DNA from: Marinitoga sp. 1197
GTDB taxonomy: Bacteria; Thermotogota; Thermotogae; Petrotogales; Petrotogaceae
Direction of reading: 5' to 3'
Length of the DNA: 64,000 nt
Assembly: GCF_001021165.1 (NCBI RefSeq)
Contig: NZ_AZAY01000015.1
Coordinates: forward strand, 1-64,000
Below, piece by piece: positions 43,053 to 51,594 of the stretch. The notes below the pieces were generated by a model, which was not told the DNA's origin, did no database searches, and saw only the letters and a list, made by a program, of their open reading frames with translations. Within the stretch, counting starts at the first letter, position 1; each line of letters starts with the position of its first letter. Both the position numbers and the translations under genes were made by a program.

Positions 43053-44462
43053 GTGGGAACAAATAAGGTTTTGGGTTTATTTGCGTTAACAATGATTGTT
43101 ATTGGTTCTATGATTGGAGCTGGAATTTTTAATTCACCTGCTGATTTAGGTAGTGTAGCAAATCCAGGAGCTATTTTAATTGGTTGGTTGATAACAGGTT
43201 TTGGAGTATTTTCGCTTGCTATGGTTTTTCAGTTTTTGTCTTATAAAAAGCCGGAACTTGAGGGTGGAATTTATTCTTACGCCAAAGAGCAATTTGGTGA
43301 ATTTGTAGGATTTAACTCTGCATGGGGATATTGGTGGTCAGCATTACTGGGAAATATAGCTTTTTTTGCTGTTATAATGAAAATATTAAGTGGATACTTT
43401 CCGATTTTAGAAGAGAATAAACTTATTGCTTTGATTTTTTCAAGTATTATTTTATGGGTATATCATTTCTTAATTGTAAGTGGAATAAGAACTGCTGGAG
43501 TTACAAATGCGATTTTAACTATTTTAAAATTAATACCATTGTTTTTAGTAGCAATACTTTCAATATTTGCTTTTAATCCTGATCTTGTAAAAGATATATT
43601 CTTTTCAACAAAATTAGCAGCAACAGGAGAGACTTCTTCAATATTTAGTCAAATAAATAATAGTTTTGGTACTATGTTATGGGCATTTATTGGGATTGAA
43701 GGTGCAGTTGTATTATCCAATAAGGCAAAATCACAAAAAGATGTTGGTAAGGCTACTGTAATAGGATTTCTTATTACTTTAGTAATATATATATCTGTTT
43801 CAGTAATTACAATGGGAGTTGTTCCTCCATCTGAATTAGTAAATTCAACATCACCACTTGGAACTGTTTTAAGTAAGATGATGGGTAAAACTGGTCAATA
43901 TATACTTGATTTTGGATTCTTATTCTCAGTATTTGGTGCGTTATTGAGCTGGTTGTTATTGACTGCTGAAATTCCATATATCGCTTCAGTTAAAGATAAT
44001 GTATTCCCAAAAAGATTTGCTGAACAAAATGAACACGCCACACCTGTATTTTCCTTAACTATAACCAATATAATTACTCAAATATTCTTATTATCCTTGT
44101 TGTCAGATACACTGCAAAATGTATATAATACTATATTTTATATAGCAACTACGACAATATTATTACCATATTTATTTTCAGCAATTTTTGGAGTTAAAGT
44201 GGCAAGTGAAGAGCAAAGTGGATTGTATAAATTTTTTGGTTGGATTGCGGTTATTTACACAGCGTGGGTAATATATGCAGTTGGATGGATATATATTATT
44301 ACAGCATTGGTAATTTACTCATTTGGTATATTTGCTTATCCTATAGCAAAACGCGAAAAAGGGGAGCATTTAACAGGCACTCAAAAAATAATTTATTCTA
44401 TTATGTGGATAATTTCTATTGTTGTTATAATTTTGGTTGTAACTGGAAAATTAACTGTTTAA
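43053..44462 (+). CDS. arcD: Arginine/ornithine antiporter-like APC transporter
   Basis: The 469-residue protein has about twelve membrane helices and the APC-family first-helix motif VIGSMIGAGIFNSPADLG. The order after arcA and the basic amino-acid antiporter features (IGIEGAVVLSNKAKSQKDVGKAT) point to arginine/ornithine exchange. It starts at GTG behind AGGAGGTG. A strong terminator follows directly. The exact substrate is inferred from the arcA neighbour. Confidence 0.85.
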   Translation: MGTNKVLGLFALTMIVIGSMIGAGIFNSPADLGSVANPGAILIGWLITGFGVFSLAMVFQFLSYKKPELEGGIYSYAKEQFGEFVGFNSAWGYWWSALLGNIAFFAVIMKILSGYFPILEENKLIALIFSSIILWVYHFLIVSGIRTAGVTNAILTILKLIPLFLVAILSIFAFNPDLVKDIFFSTKLAATGETSSIFSQINNSFGTMLWAFIGIEGAVVLSNKAKSQKDVGKATVIGFLITLVIYISVSVITMGVVPPSELVNSTSPLGTVLSKMMGKTGQYILDFGFLFSVFGALLSWLLLTAEIPYIASVKDNVFPKRFAEQNEHATPVFSLTITNIITQIFLLSLLSDTLQNVYNTIFYIATTTILLPYLFSAIFGVKVASEEQSGLYKFFGWIAVIYTAWVIYAVGWIYIITALVIYSFGIFAYPIAKREKGEHLTGTQKIIYSIMWIISIVVIILVVTGKLTV

Positions 44463-44489
44463 AAAACACCCCGTTATGGGGTGTTTTTT
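44461..44489. terminator. Intrinsic terminator after arcAD
   Basis: AAAAAACACCCC and GGGGTGTTTTTT pair around GTTAT and begin within the arcD stop codon. It faces the convergent GH13 gene and can act on both strands. Confidence 0.93.
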
Positions 44490-44500
44490 TTGAAGATGAG

Positions 44501-46183
44501 TTATTTTATCCATAATGTTTCATAAGGTAATACTTCAATAATTAAATGCCCTGATTCAACATTAATCAACTTGTTTGATAATAAATCTTTTGGTTTTTCT
44601 GAATAAATATTTTTGACATTTATAACGAATTTTTCATTTGATACATTTGTTATAACAAGTATCCTTTCATTTTCATATTCTCTGATGAAAGAAAAAATTC
44701 TATTGTCTAAAAACAAAATTTTCTGATTTCCTTTTGGGTTAAACGCTTTTTGGTTAATTCTTATTGATAGCATATTTTTCATGGAATTAAATATTTTATA
44801 TCTAAATGATTTTTTATCAGTTAGTTCATTTTCAAGAGAATCAAAATTTAGTTTTTCTCTATTTATACTTCTATTTATACCAGTGATTTTAACGCCTTCA
44901 TAGTAATTTCTTGACCCTAATAGACTATGTATGTATATTCCAGGAACACCTTTCAATGAAGAAGCTATAGCATATGCAGAAACAAATTTTCTAATATTTA
45001 ATTCCATATCCTCACTTTCTTCATATAATGCATCAAAGTAATTTATATTTAATTCATATGGTGATTTGGAACCATCGGGATTACTTTTATATGAGACTAA
45101 TCCATTATTTTTTAAAGTATGAGTTACCAAATAATCTATTTCTTCATCTTTTAATATACCTTTTGCTGGCATTAAACCTATTCCATCATGTGAAGCCAAA
45201 AAATTAAAAAATGTAGTTTTATCGCTTGGTGTTTCCAGTTTATCCGCCCAATGGGAAATATAATATGCATTTTTTGATAAAAAAGAGTGTAAAACAAGGG
45301 GGGGTAATGAAAAATTATAAACCATTTGAGCTTCATTATATCCATTTCCAAAATACGAAATATTTTCTTTATGTGGAACGTTGGTCTCTGTTATTAAAAT
45401 TACATTTTTAGCTGTAAGGTTGAGAATATCCCTGAACAGTTGAATCATTTTATGTGTTTGTTCTAGATGAATACATGATGTTCCGATTTCTTTCCACAAA
45501 TATCCTATAGCGTCTAATCTTATTAATTTAGCCCCTTTTTTAGCATAAAAGAGTAATATTTCAACAATTTCTAAAAATACATCTTTTGACTTATAATTTA
45601 AATCGATTTGATCTTCGCTAAACGTAGTCCATATATGCTTTTTTCCATTAGATGTATCATATATATGTAGCAAAGGCAAAGCCCTAGGTCTTGTTACAAT
45701 TTTTAGCTCTTCAACTGGAGTTTGTTCAATAAAATAATTTTTGTATTTTGGATTTCCTTTTAAATATTCTTTAAACCATTCACTTTCTTTAGAAATATGA
45801 TTTATAACAGCATCAAACATTAAATTATAATCTTTAGATAAAGATTCAATATCTTTCCATGTTCCTAAATTTGGATTAACCATTTTGTAATCTATTACGG
45901 AAAAACCATCATCGGATGAATACGGGAAAAACGGGAGAATATGAACTGTATTTATAATACCCTTTACGTGTTTGTTCAAAAAATTATGGAGAGTTTGAAG
46001 AGTTTTTTCTCCTTTTTTTTGTATGGAGTCGCCATATGTTATTAAAATAATATCCTTTTCTGTTAAATTAATATCTTCATCTGAAATTTTGTATTTTTTA
46101 ATTAAATCCATTAATTTAATATAAATTTCGTTAGCTTCATCATGATATAAAAATTTTAGTTTATCTAGAATTTCTTGAGACAT
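44501..46183 (-). CDS. GH13_18 disaccharide phosphorylase (sucrose/glucosylglycerate type)
   Basis: The 560-residue enzyme belongs to the sucrose-phosphorylase-like glycoside hydrolases that split a glucoside with phosphate to give glucose 1-phosphate. Family landmarks are HILPFFPYSSDDGFSVIDY, FDAVINHIS, RPRALPLL, WTTFSEDQIDLN, the nucleophile Asp in LIRLDAIGYLWKE, the acid/base Glu in LITETNVPH and FLASHDGIGL. Candidate substrates are sucrose, glucosylglycerate or glucosylglycerol; the motifs do not decide. The operon has an ABC sugar importer and an RpiR regulator, as in ycj-like clusters. Start at 46183 follows GAGGTG. Confidence 0.88.
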   Translation of the reverse strand: MSQEILDKLKFLYHDEANEIYIKLMDLIKKYKISDEDINLTEKDIILITYGDSIQKKGEKTLQTLHNFLNKHVKGIINTVHILPFFPYSSDDGFSVIDYKMVNPNLGTWKDIESLSKDYNLMFDAVINHISKESEWFKEYLKGNPKYKNYFIEQTPVEELKIVTRPRALPLLHIYDTSNGKKHIWTTFSEDQIDLNYKSKDVFLEIVEILLFYAKKGAKLIRLDAIGYLWKEIGTSCIHLEQTHKMIQLFRDILNLTAKNVILITETNVPHKENISYFGNGYNEAQMVYNFSLPPLVLHSFLSKNAYYISHWADKLETPSDKTTFFNFLASHDGIGLMPAKGILKDEEIDYLVTHTLKNNGLVSYKSNPDGSKSPYELNINYFDALYEESEDMELNIRKFVSAYAIASSLKGVPGIYIHSLLGSRNYYEGVKITGINRSINREKLNFDSLENELTDKKSFRYKIFNSMKNMLSIRINQKAFNPKGNQKILFLDNRIFSFIREYENERILVITNVSNEKFVINVKNIYSEKPKDLLSNKLINVESGHLIIEVLPYETLWIK

Positions 46184-46198
46184 ATTAAACACCTCGAT

Positions 46199-47005
46199 TT
46201 AGAATTTCTTTGGTTTTATAACGTTTTTTAATTTATTAAAATGTTCATCATTGAATTTTTTTGAAATAACTATATTGTATAGTAATTCAACGATATACAT
46301 TTCTCCAATTCTGTCATGTGTGAACTCATTTTCTGAAGGATCACTTGGTGTTGTATAAATAACTTCATGAACTACGGTGCTTAGTGGAGAGTCAACACCT
46401 GATGTTATTGCGACTGTATAAGCTCCAGCATCTTTAGCAATTTGAGTGGATTTGAAAACATCTCTTATATATCCTGAATGACTGATAGAAATAACCATGT
46501 CATTATTGGTTAGGTTTGCACCAACAATAACTTGCATATGAGGGTCAGAATATGCAGTTGCAGCTAAACCGAGAGCAGCAAATTTCAAAGAACTATCCAG
46601 CGCAACAGGAAATGATCTCCCAACAGCAAAGAAGATTAGCTTTTTTGAGTTTAGAATTTTATCAGCCACTTTTTCAAGTAAGGTTTTGTTTAGATTTTTA
46701 TATACAGTATTTAAGCTATTACATATTTTATTATGGAATTCTGAAAATAAATCTTTTTTATCATTAATGTTTATGGAGGGTTCTGATAATTCTTTTGCAA
46801 GTGCAATTTTAAAGTTTTGATATCCTGTAAAACCTAATTTTTTTATTACTCTATATACGGTAGTTTCACTAACTTCAGACCAATTGGCTAATTCTGTTAT
46901 GCTGTAATGAATAACATCTGGAGCCCTTTCTATAATATAATCAGCCACCTTCCTTTCTCTTTTAGTCAGAGAATTATATATTCCTTTTATCTTGTTAATT
47001 ATCAT
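46199..47005 (-). CDS. RpiR-family transcriptional regulator
   Basis: The 268-residue protein has an N-terminal helix-turn-helix (about 1-75: LTKRERKVADYIIERAPDVI, SITELANWSEVSETTVYRVI) and a C-terminal SIS sugar-phosphate-binding domain (about 120-250: IFFAVGRSFPVALDSS, ISISHSGYIRDVFKS). RpiR proteins sense phosphosugars and bind palindromes. It lies inside the sugar operon between the transporter and phosphorylase genes, and the large palindrome at 50260 is a natural operator candidate. Confidence 0.93.
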   Translation of the reverse strand: MIINKIKGIYNSLTKRERKVADYIIERAPDVIHYSITELANWSEVSETTVYRVIKKLGFTGYQNFKIALAKELSEPSININDKKDLFSEFHNKICNSLNTVYKNLNKTLLEKVADKILNSKKLIFFAVGRSFPVALDSSLKFAALGLAATAYSDPHMQVIVGANLTNNDMVISISHSGYIRDVFKSTQIAKDAGAYTVAITSGVDSPLSTVVHEVIYTTPSDPSENEFTHDRIGEMYIVELLYNIVISKKFNDEHFNKLKNVIKPKKF

Positions 47006-47029
47006 AAAATCACCTCTCGATTTGGGGAT

Positions 47030-48001
47030 TTATTCTTTTACTCCCCCTGCGGTTAATCCACCTGTCAAATATTTTTCCATCATCATAAACATTACCACTA
47101 CTGGAACTGCTGTAACAACAGATGCAGCCATCATTTTTGCCCATATGGCGTGTTCTGAATTGAAAATTTCATTTAATCCCAGAGGTAATGTATAAAATTC
47201 TGGGAATGGTCTTACAAAGATGGAAGCAAATAAAAATTCATTCCATGCTATCATAAAAGCGTAAATATATACAGTAATAATTGCAGGTAAAGATAGAGGA
47301 ATAATTATTTTTGTAATAACTCCCATTCTTGTTGAACCATCTATAATAGCAGCTTCCTCAATTGATCTTGGAATGGTTCTAAAATAATTTCCAAGCATAT
47401 ACAGAGAAACTGGTATAGTTTGAACAATGTATATAACAAATAACGCAAAAGCAGATGATAGTCCAGAAGAAGTTAGACCTATTTTAACAAAGATTTGATA
47501 AAGTGGGACTGCTAATATTGTACCACCAAAAAGATAAACAATCAATACACCTCTTTGAATAGTTCCTCTACCTTTAAAGTCTATTCTACTAAAAGCATAG
47601 GCGCCAAATACGGAAAGTATTAAGCTCACCAGAGCACTTAATCCAGCTAGTACTAAACTGTTTCTAAAAAAACGTAAAAATGGGAAAGACTCTTTTTTTC
47701 TTTGCGCTTCAATTTGAGCTAAAACAGCTTCCTGCTGTTCCTTAGGCAGGGTTTTAATTATTTCCAGTAATTGTTGTTGTTCGTTGCTTAATTCTTCACG
47801 AAGTGATTTTTTAAATCCTAAAAGAATTGCATATGTATCTAGTGTAGGTCTCTTAGGAATTATTCCAGGTTCAAACGCATCAGTATCATGTCTGAAAGAA
47901 ACAGAGACCATCCAAACAAAGGGATAAGTTATAAAAATTACCAGGATTATTATTGAGAGCCAGAATCCGAATATTTTTAAAGGATTTTTTCTTTTTACCA
48001 T
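47030..48001 (-). CDS. Sugar ABC transporter permease (MalG type)
   Basis: The 323-residue permease has six membrane helices and the EAA loop EEAAIIDGSTRMGVITKIIIP that contacts the ATPase. Between the first and second helices it carries an unusual charged helical insert of about 55 residues (around 55-110, with LREELSNEQQQLLEIIKTLP) in the extracytoplasmic loop. It overlaps the preceding permease gene by 7 bp. Confidence 0.93.
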   Translation of the reverse strand: MVKRKNPLKIFGFWLSIIILVIFITYPFVWMVSVSFRHDTDAFEPGIIPKRPTLDTYAILLGFKKSLREELSNEQQQLLEIIKTLPKEQQEAVLAQIEAQRKKESFPFLRFFRNSLVLAGLSALVSLILSVFGAYAFSRIDFKGRGTIQRGVLIVYLFGGTILAVPLYQIFVKIGLTSSGLSSAFALFVIYIVQTIPVSLYMLGNYFRTIPRSIEEAAIIDGSTRMGVITKIIIPLSLPAIITVYIYAFMIAWNEFLFASIFVRPFPEFYTLPLGLNEIFNSEHAIWAKMMAASVVTAVPVVVMFMMMEKYLTGGLTAGGVKE

Positions 48002-48861
48002 TTTAACACCTTCTTTACATATAACCCTATTAATGAAATCATAATAATAAATAATATTGTTGCGATTGCCGCTGCAATACCTTGTTCAGGTATTCCAGAA
48101 AAGGCTTTTTCGTAGATATATATTGGCAAAGTATTAGCGAATTTAGACATAAGATATACTTCGTCAAATTTATAAAAATTCCATATACCTCTCAGTAGAG
48201 CAACGGAAGCGATAACAAAATATAATTCTGGTAATGTAATATAAAGGAATTTTTGCCAATCGCTTGCTCCATCTATTTCTGCTGCTTCATAATAGTCCGA
48301 TGGAATAGATTGTAATCTTGAAAGAAGCATTAAATAAACAAAAGGAAAATTACGCCATATATTAAAGATAGAAACAACCCAGAAAGCGTTATTTGGGTTA
48401 TTTACAAAATCATTTCCAGGATTCATTCCGAAATTAGCTAAAAATTGCATTAAAGGTCCATCTATGGGAAGGAATATATATTTCCATGCAAAAACTATGG
48501 CAATTAAAGGGGTTACATATGGTAATAATATTAAAGCTCTTACTATATTTCTTCCTGGAAACTCTCTATTCATAAGTAAAGCTACACCTAAACCAACTAA
48601 GATGCTTCCAATAACGGTTGTTAAAGTAAATAGAATAGTAATTCCAAAAGATTTCCAGAATGAACTGTCAAATAATATTTCTTTATAATTTTGCAGTCCA
48701 ACAAATTTATTTGGAGTATCAGAAATAGATACCTCGAAAAAACTTAAATATATATTATAAAATACAGGATATAGTATTAATAAAGAAATCAAAATAACTG
48801 TTGGCAATACCAATTTCCAACCAAATCTCGCATCTTTTTCACGCAAAGATAAAACCGCCAT
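47995..48861 (-). CDS. Sugar ABC transporter permease (MalF/UgpA type)
   Basis: The 288-residue protein has six membrane helices and the EAA motif YEAAEIDGASDWQKFLYITLP. It pairs with the MalG-type permease to form the channel. No ATPase gene is present in the operon, so a shared MsmX/UgpC-like ATPase must be encoded elsewhere. The ribosome site is AGGAGG. Confidence 0.94.
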   Translation of the reverse strand: MAVLSLREKDARFGWKLVLPTVILISLLILYPVFYNIYLSFFEVSISDTPNKFVGLQNYKEILFDSSFWKSFGITILFTLTTVIGSILVGLGVALLMNREFPGRNIVRALILLPYVTPLIAIVFAWKYIFLPIDGPLMQFLANFGMNPGNDFVNNPNNAFWVVSIFNIWRNFPFVYLMLLSRLQSIPSDYYEAAEIDGASDWQKFLYITLPELYFVIASVALLRGIWNFYKFDEVYLMSKFANTLPIYIYEKAFSGIPEQGIAAAIATILFIIMISLIGLYVKKVLKW

Positions 48862-48881
48862 CTTTGAACCTCCTTTTTAAA

Positions 48882-48906
48882 AAAAGGGGGAATACTTCCC
48901 CCTTTT
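48882..48906 (-). terminator. Hairpin between binding-protein and permease genes
   Basis: AAAAGGGGGAA and TTCCCCCTTTT pair perfectly around a 3-nt loop, and on the minus strand T residues follow. It probably stops a fraction of transcripts so that the binding protein is made in excess. Confidence 0.75.
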
Positions 48907-48940
48907 ATGAAAAAGACTTAAAATATTAATTGATACAAAA

Positions 48941-50221
48941 TTATTTACCCAGAACTTTTTCTGCTTCTTTTTGAGCCCACATTGCAGTTTGTTGTGGTGT
49001 CCAATCATTAGCAAACATATAATTAATAGCCTTACCTATAACGAAATTAGCGCTTAATTTACTCATATCTGTTATAACTTTTCCATTTATAAATTCAAAT
49101 CTTTCTACAGAATCCAATGCAGCTATAATTTCAGCAATTTTAGCCTTTCCGTATCTTTCTAATACAGGATTATCTAAGAAAGCATCACTTTCTGCAACAG
49201 ATTTTCTTGTAGGATTCATTCCACCTGGTGCCATATGTACCCAATAAACATAATTCTTATCTGACATTAAGAATTTAATAAATTTTTCAACTTCATCTTT
49301 ATTTGCATTTTTTGTAACTCCAAGAGCAACAACCTGTCCATAAGATGTAGGTCTTGTGTTTATCATCTTATTTGCAAATCCAGTGTTTTTAACTAATTGT
49401 GGATTGAATTTGTTTATTCTTCCTTTTTGTACTTCTTCAACTGCAATATCATCCATAATATATGTTGAATAGAATATCATGGCAGTTTCTCCATTTAGAT
49501 AACCTTTTAATGCATCTAAAACAGTCGTAAAACCAGGTTTTGAATATTTGCCTAATTCTTTGTAGAAACGAAATGCTTCAACCATTTCAGGAGTATTAAA
49601 TGTTATATTTCCATTTTCATCAATAGGCCTTGCACCGTTTGCTAATGCAACCTCAGTAAATACCTGTTCGGCATATGCATCAGCTTTTTTAGGTAAAATT
49701 ATACCATATACACCTTTTTGAGGATTGTTTAAAACTTTTGCAGCTAAAGCTATATTATACCAAGTTATAGGATCCCCTAAATCTTGTGAAACAAACATAT
49801 CTTTTCTATACCATATTCCTTGAACCCATGCATGGAAAGGAATTGCATAAAATTTATCTTTTCCGTTACTCAATAATTTTGCAGCACCACTATAAATATC
49901 ACCGAAATCATTAATTATTTTTGTTGATAAATCTTCATCTAAGAAATTTTGTGATCCTAACAAAATCATTGGTTCAATTCCAGATTCTAATACATCTGGT
50001 AAAGTTCCGGCATTTTTTGCAATTGGTATTTGTTTTAATAAATCATTTTCTTCTACAGGAACAACTTCTACATCAATACCCGTTTGAGCTTTGAAAATAG
50101 TTGCCAATGCTCTGATTCTTTGCATTCTGTTCGATTCAACCTCAGTTGTCCAGAATGTAATTTTTGCAAAAATAGAAGTTACCAACAATACGGCTAACAT
50201 TAATACAATAATCTTTTTCAT
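48941..50221 (-). CDS. Sugar ABC transporter substrate-binding protein
   Basis: The 426-residue protein has a signal peptide (1-18, ending SIFAK) with no lipobox cysteine, then an extracellular solute-binding family 1 fold: ITFWTTEVESNRMQRIRALA, FKAQTGIDVEVVPV, LPDVLESGIEPM, AIPFHAWVQGIWYRKDMF, and a C-terminal lobe with GLVGINF-like VIGKAINYMF. It is the first gene of the operon. The likely ligand is the disaccharide split by the GH13_18 enzyme. Confidence 0.93.
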   Translation of the reverse strand: MKKIIVLMLAVLLVTSIFAKITFWTTEVESNRMQRIRALATIFKAQTGIDVEVVPVEENDLLKQIPIAKNAGTLPDVLESGIEPMILLGSQNFLDEDLSTKIINDFGDIYSGAAKLLSNGKDKFYAIPFHAWVQGIWYRKDMFVSQDLGDPITWYNIALAAKVLNNPQKGVYGIILPKKADAYAEQVFTEVALANGARPIDENGNITFNTPEMVEAFRFYKELGKYSKPGFTTVLDALKGYLNGETAMIFYSTYIMDDIAVEEVQKGRINKFNPQLVKNTGFANKMINTRPTSYGQVVALGVTKNANKDEVEKFIKFLMSDKNYVYWVHMAPGGMNPTRKSVAESDAFLDNPVLERYGKAKIAEIIAALDSVERFEFINGKVITDMSKLSANFVIGKAINYMFANDWTPQQTAMWAQKEAEKVLGK

Positions 50222-50259
50222 GCCAATACCCCCTTATAAAGAATTATTTTTTTAAAAAA

Positions 50260-50291
50260 ATAATTATAAAGAAAATTTTCTTTATAATTAT
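50260..50291. promoter_or_regulatory. Perfect 32-bp palindrome, candidate RpiR operator
   Basis: The sequence is self-complementary over 32 bp with no spacer; the centre reads AAAGAAAATTTTCTTT. It overlaps the last base of the -10 box and covers the likely transcription start of the binding-protein operon, a classic repressor position. The operon encodes an RpiR regulator, the most likely ligand-responsive binder. Confidence 0.65.
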
Positions 50292-50315
50292 ACAATAAAA
50301 AAAATTTTTTATCAA
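50287..50315 (-). promoter_or_regulatory. Promoter of the sugar phosphorylase operon
   Basis: On the minus strand TTGATA (50310-50315) and TATAAT (50287-50292) are 17 bp apart, about 65 bp upstream of the binding-protein start. Confidence 0.85.
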
Positions 50316-50467
50316 TCGAAAAAAAAGCGGTTAATAATGATAAGAATAAATTTAAGCAGATTAAAGTCTATTAATGAAATATTTCTAAATTTTTTAAAAT
50401 AAAAGAAGGTATATAATAAATTTATGGTATAATTATTTTGAAAAATTAAATCGAAGGGGGGATTAAA

Positions 50468-50842
50468 GTGGAATTATTAAATCCAAAAAATGCTCCAAAG
50501 GCTGTTGGGCCATATTCTACTGCTGTAAAGAGTAATGGCTTTATTTTTGTATCAGGTCAATTACCTATTATTCCAGAAACTGGTGAATTTATACAGAGAG
50601 ATATAAAAAAAGCCACCAGAGTTATATTAACTAATATAAAAAATATTCTGGAAGAAACTGGAAGCAGTCTTAATAAAGTGGTTAAGGTGAATGCCTATAT
50701 GACAGATTTATCGAAGTTTAGTGACTTTAATGAAGTTTATGCTGAAATTTTTGAGGGACATAAACCAGCAAGAGCAGCTGTTCAGGTTGCTGCTTTGCCA
50801 AAAGGTGCAGATATAGAAATAGAAGTTATAGCAGAAGAATAG
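50468..50842 (+). CDS. ridA: RidA-family enamine/imine deaminase
   Basis: RidA hydrolyses reactive 2-aminoacrylate to pyruvate and ammonia. The 124-residue protein has the family blocks APKAVGPYSTAVKSNGFIFV, SGQLPIIPETGE, the arginine in KPARAAVQVAALPKGADIEIE and the typical C-terminal EVIAEE. It starts at GTG behind AGGGGGG. It is a single-gene unit with its own terminator. Confidence 0.95.
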   Translation: MELLNPKNAPKAVGPYSTAVKSNGFIFVSGQLPIIPETGEFIQRDIKKATRVILTNIKNILEETGSSLNKVVKVNAYMTDLSKFSDFNEVYAEIFEGHKPARAAVQVAALPKGADIEIEVIAEE

Positions 50843-50865
50843 TCAAACGGATATCCGTTTGACTA
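50840..50865. terminator. Palindromic terminator after ridA
   Basis: TAGTCAAACGGAT and ATCCGTTTGACTA pair perfectly, starting in the ridA stop codon, with ATTAATTTTATT following. The loop is very tight. Confidence 0.75.
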
Positions 50866-50913
50866 TTAATTTTATTATGGTATATAAATTTTTGAGCAGC
50901 ATTATGATTAATA

Positions 50914-51579
50914 TTATTTATTTACTCTGTTTTCAGCAGCTATTATGCCTTTTTCGGTTTTTTCTATTAGTTTTTTTAAATCTAAATTATTTTTTGAAGT
51001 TAATTGATTATACATATATCCTATTGCTTGCATATCAATTTTAGCATAAAATAAAGGTGAACCTTCTTTTTCGCTTCTGTTTCTTAGCAAATAACTGGGG
51101 TGAAATGTTGGAAAAATATATATTCCTCCATACCATTCTTTAAATCGACCTCTATGTTTCGTTATTGGAACAACTTGCTTTAAAAAATAATTTAATGCTG
51201 TTGATCCCAAAGCTACAATTATTTTCGGTTTTATTACCTCTATTTGGGCGATTAAAAAATGACTGCATTTTTCCATCTCGTCGGTTGTTGGAACCCGGTT
51301 TTTTGGAGGGCGACATTTTACAACGTTGGTAATATAAAATTGCTCTCTAGGCACTTTTGCAATATCTTTTAATAATTTATTTAGTAAATTTCCAGCTCTT
51401 CCAACAAAAGGTCTTCCTTGCAGATCTTCGTTTGCACCAGGTCCTTCTCCAACAAGCATGATTGGTGAATTCACATTTCCTTCACCAATTACAACATTTG
51501 TTCTTGATAAACTTAATGAACAATTATTGCAGTTTTTTATTCTTTCACTTATTAATTCTAAGTTTTCTGATTTTATCAT
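50914..51579 (-). CDS. Type-4 uracil-DNA glycosylase (Fe-S)
   Basis: The 221-residue enzyme removes uracil from DNA, important for cytosine deamination at high temperature. It has the cluster cysteines C17 and C20, plus those in VVKCRPP and MEKCSHF. Motif A is GEGPGANEDLQGRPFVGRAG and motif B is HPSYLLRN. These are the features of the thermophile (TTUDGA-like) family. It is the last gene of the ruvB-led minus-strand unit, 15 bp after the barrel gene. Confidence 0.94.
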   Translation of the reverse strand: MIKSENLELISERIKNCNNCSLSLSRTNVVIGEGNVNSPIMLVGEGPGANEDLQGRPFVGRAGNLLNKLLKDIAKVPREQFYITNVVKCRPPKNRVPTTDEMEKCSHFLIAQIEVIKPKIIVALGSTALNYFLKQVVPITKHRGRFKEWYGGIYIFPTFHPSYLLRNRSEKEGSPLFYAKIDMQAIGYMYNQLTSKNNLDLKKLIEKTEKGIIAAENRVNK

Positions 51580-51594
51580 AAGTACACCACCGCC

